NCBI GenBank assembly: GCA_008931825.1
Contig: QXVZ01032047.1
Location: 1-64,000, forward strand
Length of the DNA stretch: 64,000 bases
DNA from: Phallusia fumigata
Taxonomy: Eukaryota > Chordata > Ascidiacea > Phlebobranchia > Ascidiidae
Direction: 5' to 3'
In this document: positions 61,601 through 64,000 of the stretch, in pieces
Layout of the letters: each line of letters starts with the position of its first letter
Numbering within the stretch: the first letter of the stretch is position 1
The notes under the pieces: generated by a model
What the model was told of the DNA's origin: nothing
Databases searched by the model: none
Seen by the model: the letters and a program-made list of their open reading frames with translations, nothing else
Translations under genes and position numbers: made by a program

Positions 61601-64000
61601 CCACTGCCAGGGCAAACCATGAAATCGTGTGCACATGACTTGGGTGCTACCTCCAAAACTGTTGGGGCATCTATGGCACAGTTACTAACTGCTGCTGCAC
61701 AGGTTGGTATAAACCTGTTTAACTAAATTCTGGAAATATATTTGGCAAGCCTTTCGTTTATTTGATGTTTTTGACATGTTCAATTTTAGGATCGCAATTA
61801 GGTTTGATATCCTAGAAAATCCAGACACCAAAATCCCAGTATTTGGGTCTTTTTTCTAATCCAGCTTTCCAGGAAGATTTTCATTAAAATCACTGGATTT
61901 AAGTGATTCCTAAGGGTAATTGACTAGTGTAAAAAAGGGGAAATGGTAAATATTGAAAATATCATTTAAGCGGATGTCGTGTATGCGCAATAGCAATGTT
62001 ATGAACACCACCCCTCAAAGGATACTGTTTGTATGTAGTTTTAATCATTTAATATAAGCAAAGACAATTTTAAATGTACAACCATATCCAATGGTTTGTT
62101 TTTCAATTGTTATGGCAATAGTCATTGAATAAATTATAGTTTCCTTTTTTTGATTTTCAAGTGATTTTGTTATTTTTGGTAAGTGCATTTTTTTATTTTA
62201 GGGTAATGAGGATTACACTGGTATGGCAGCTCGTGATACTGCCAACGCATTACGTACATTAGTAGCTGCAGCTCGTGGTGTGGCAGCAAATCTTCCAGAC
62301 CTAGACTCACAACTTCACTTGCTCGAGACAAGTCGTGATGTAATGGACAAATCTGTAAATCTTATGCAAGAAGCAAAAGTTGCTGTTGAGGATCCGGAAA
62401 ACCCTGAAAACAGACAAAGGCTTGCTCAGGTAAAAAAATCTTGTTGACAAATTATTTGAAAACTTTGGTTTCTGAAATACGCTAATTGGCCAGGTTTATA
62501 ATCAAAAGGTTTGTTAAGTGGGTATACTTCTTTTTATGATAAGTGGTGACCTGGGTTTTATTTCTTAGAAACCACTGTTAGACAACTACATGCAGGTAAG
62601 GGGTTAGAAGTGACCATCACATGACAAGCTTTTAATATTTTTTAGGTTGCCAAAGCAGTTTCCCATGCGCTTAACAATTGCATTAACTGTTTACCCGGGC
62701 AACGAGATGTGGATGAAGCATTAAAAAATATCGCTGACAGCAGCAAAAGACTTCTGGCCGGACAAGTGAGTCAATTTTTTTTTGATGTGTTTAATGTTTT
62801 ATGCAGCTTGGCCTTTTTTCTATCATCTCACTTCCTCTTTTGCATCATTTCTTTCATTTTTCTCACGCTTTACTTGCAAGCAGTTGCTGGATGAGGTTCT
62901 CATGCGTAACTTATCATATGCTCGCTTGCATGATGTTAAGCTTCAAGACAAGGTGATTTACACATATTTTGTCTTTTTCTCCATCTTCTTACAACCAACC
63001 TTACTTGCCCAACTTCTTGTACATGGGTCTTTCAATAACAGCAAATAATTTCCACTGTATTTTATGTCTGCAATAATTTATTTCTAAATCTGTTTTTATT
63101 CTAGTTTAGTTGTTTGTTGTTTGCAAGAAAACTTTGCTTCTAAGACCCCTATTCTTCTAGTTCCCAGCCACGACAGCCAACTTCCAGACAGCACAAACTC
63201 AGCTAAACAAAACAGCTGAAGAATTGAATATTGCTGCGAATGACCTTGTTGGGGCATCTCGTGGAACTCCTACTGAACTTGCTGCCTCCAGTTCAAACTA
63301 TAATGAAAGATTCAATGATTTGCTAGATGCTGGGTTGAATGTTGCTGGACAATCAAGGGTGAGACTTTAGGTTTTGTGGACCCCATATACCTGCATTGTC
63401 AATCAGCAAAATAGTTAGTGTAAGTAGTTGAAGTTGCGACCCTTCCAAGGTGGAATACCTAGAAAGCTGTAAAATATTGTTCCAGCATACTTAATCTGGC
63501 ATAACTTACCTGGCGGCAATTTTCTTCAATGGGAGATGTCAGGTTGGCAAATTTTCGATGTTAACAAATCATTTTGAAAGCAAGGTTGAACAAAACAGAA
63601 CCAAACTAAATACGATTTATGAAGCAAAGACATTTTAACGCAATGTCTAGAAAAGTGTTGAATTACAATAACTGACAAGATCGATTTTTTTTACAAAAGG
63701 ATAAAGAAGATCAAAACCAAGTTGTTGGAAATCTGAAAAGTATTTCAATGGCTTCCAGTAAACTTTTGCTTGCAGCTAAAGCATTATCAGCTGATCCTGG
63801 TGCACCTAATGCAAAGAACCAACTTGCTGCTGCTGCACGGTAAATTACCTCTATATTTGTGTGGTTTTGTGGGGCACTAAAGATGAAATGGCTTGTTTCT
63901 TTCAGGGCTGTTACTGAAAGTATCAACAATCTCATCACCCATTGCACACAAACAGCTCCTGGACAGAAGGAATGCGATAATGCATTGAGGCAACTTAAGG
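47147..64000 (+). CDS. TLN: Talin (5' half; continues past right edge)
   Basis: Thirty exon positions, joined in consistent phase, give about 1371 residues before the window ends; full talins are about 2540. The start MVNLALKILI at 47147 matches the talin N terminus. Talin links integrin beta tails to F-actin at adhesions and recruits vinculin under force. The visible part contains the FERM head (F0-F3), the linker and rod bundles R1 to the beginning of R7. The C-terminal actin-binding I/LWEQ module lies beyond the window. Exon lists are in the next two entries. Exons 1-2 and 5-8 are doubled at single-N joins (48110 and 52227), and a 69-base exon at 62884-62952 looks alternative. Ciona has a reported single talin gene with splice variants, which fits a lone gene here. 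Confidence 0.97.
50372..54082 (+). repeat. Doubled 1.85-kb talin exon 5-8 region around single N (likely assembly duplication)
   Basis: 50372-52226 recurs at 52228-54082 with the N at 52227. Exons 5, 6 and 7 are present twice with identical residues. Exon 8 is cut off in the first copy (52173-52226) and complete in the second (54029-54156). Introns differ by scattered substitutions and small indels at an allelic level. Confidence 0.8.
51640..51830 (+). repeat. Dispersed repeat family A in talin intron 7
   Basis: Contains CAAATTTGATGAAATCTT, ACCACCCTAATACCCC, TTAAAATTTGGACAGTTTGT and AGAACATGCCATTGTG. A second copy at about 53496-53690 comes from the assembly doubling. It matches the arrays in NDUFB9 and HAP40 introns. 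Confidence 0.5.
55865..56215 (+). repeat. Repeat family C followed by part of family B in talin intron 12
   Basis: The family C portion (about 55865-56015) has GCATGTGTGGGGACTGGGGA, CCCATATGTTTCTGTCAGC and GTGTATATGGAATGGC. The family B portion (about 56120-56200) has AAAGTAAGTCACGTAAAAAA and TTTTGATAGTTAATAC. The two families lie head to tail here. Confidence 0.5.
60286..61499 (+). repeat. Doubled 0.6-kb talin intron segment around single N (likely assembly duplication)
   Basis: 60286-60891 is repeated at about 60895-61499, with the N at 60892. The first copy stops a few bases into rod exon 61490-61702 (the GGCAGGTGAG word at 60882-60891), and only the second copy is followed by the full exon. 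Confidence 0.75.
62884..62952 (+). other. TLN: Possible 69-base cassette exon in talin rod R6
   Basis: A pyrimidine-rich tract ending in CAG at 62881-62883 precedes 69 open bases (23 codons: LLDEVLMRNLSYARLHDVKL and DK), followed by a GTGATT donor. It starts and ends in phase 0 between exons that already join in frame as RLLAGQ-FPATTANFQ. That join corresponds to the ungapped vertebrate RLLSDS-LPPSTGTFQ, which has no such insert. Including or skipping it keeps the frame. Confidence 0.55.

Larger units (their letters stand above)
55360..64000 (+). other. TLN: Talin linker and rod exons (R1-R7 start)
   Basis: Exons: 55360-55537, 56370-56483, 56751-56859, 56936-57075, 57340-57501, 57775-57942, 58074-58271, 58621-58746, 58811-58942, 59066-59308, 59502-59618, 59788-59928, 61490-61702, 62202-62429, 62646-62765, 62884-62952 (possible cassette), 63161-63358, 63700-63839 and 63906 to the edge. 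The Ala-rich helices follow vertebrate talin closely: GSAVTTISSNLTDL and EPRQNLLGAAGKVGDAS (R1), TQCALSTSQLVACTKV (R2), ADATAKMVEAAKGAA and SAVAATQTIAAAHAA (R3-R4 side), GDQATALQLADCTKKLALSI (R5), GNEDYTGMAARDTANALRTL (R6), NGLKSISMASSKLL-like and TQTAPGQKECDNALRQLK (R7). The linker before R1 is shorter in identity and Ser/Met/His rich. Confidence 0.93.

Overview
This window is eukaryotic, AT-rich, intron-dense animal DNA. The gene set (LAMTOR2, NDUFB9, a TOX-family HMG-box gene, HAP40/F8A, ESRP, a Crypton-derived ZMYM/QRICH1-type gene and talin) and the short GT-AG introns fit an invertebrate chordate. My best guess is an ascidian tunicate of the Ciona type. That is an inference from protein similarity and genome style, not a database match. 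All exon models were built by eye from splice sites, reading phase and remembered family alignments.

Layout, left to right. LAMTOR2 (+, 147-530, one exon) converges on NDUFB9 (-, 4 exons, 4543-1132). A 5 kb gene-poor stretch follows. A TOX-like gene (+) starts at 9636, and its HMG box is split over three exons at 12.5-13.0 kb. From 16.4 to 21.9 kb lies repeat-rich DNA with two clear hAT-type non-autonomous elements. The 9-exon HAP40/F8A gene (+, 21938-27080) converges on ESRP (-, 17 exons, 39154-28321), which encodes an exonuclease-like N-terminal domain and four RRMs. Head-to-head with ESRP is a 3-exon gene for a domesticated Crypton tyrosine-recombinase domain (+, 41568-43927). The next 3 kb carries a 98-bp palindrome with a hammerhead-ribozyme core (45800-45897). 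From 47147 to the right edge runs talin (+): the whole FERM head and the rod as far as R7, with the gene continuing past the window.

The genes serve different processes: lysosomal mTORC1 docking, respiratory complex I, HMG-box transcription control, huntingtin partnering, epithelial splicing, a transposon-derived nuclear protein and integrin adhesion. I see no operon-like linkage beyond convergent and divergent neighbours.

One technical feature pervades the window. There are nine single-N positions (5448, 6900, 14574/15004, 17016, 30510, 38960, 48110, 52227 and 60892 counted by locus). At seven loci the N is flanked by near-identical copies of the same 0.1-1.9 kb, exons included. This looks like unmerged allelic contig ends in a highly heterozygous assembly rather than biology. 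About 6-7 kb of the window is therefore probably redundant, and exon counts for TOX, ESRP and talin must be corrected for it.
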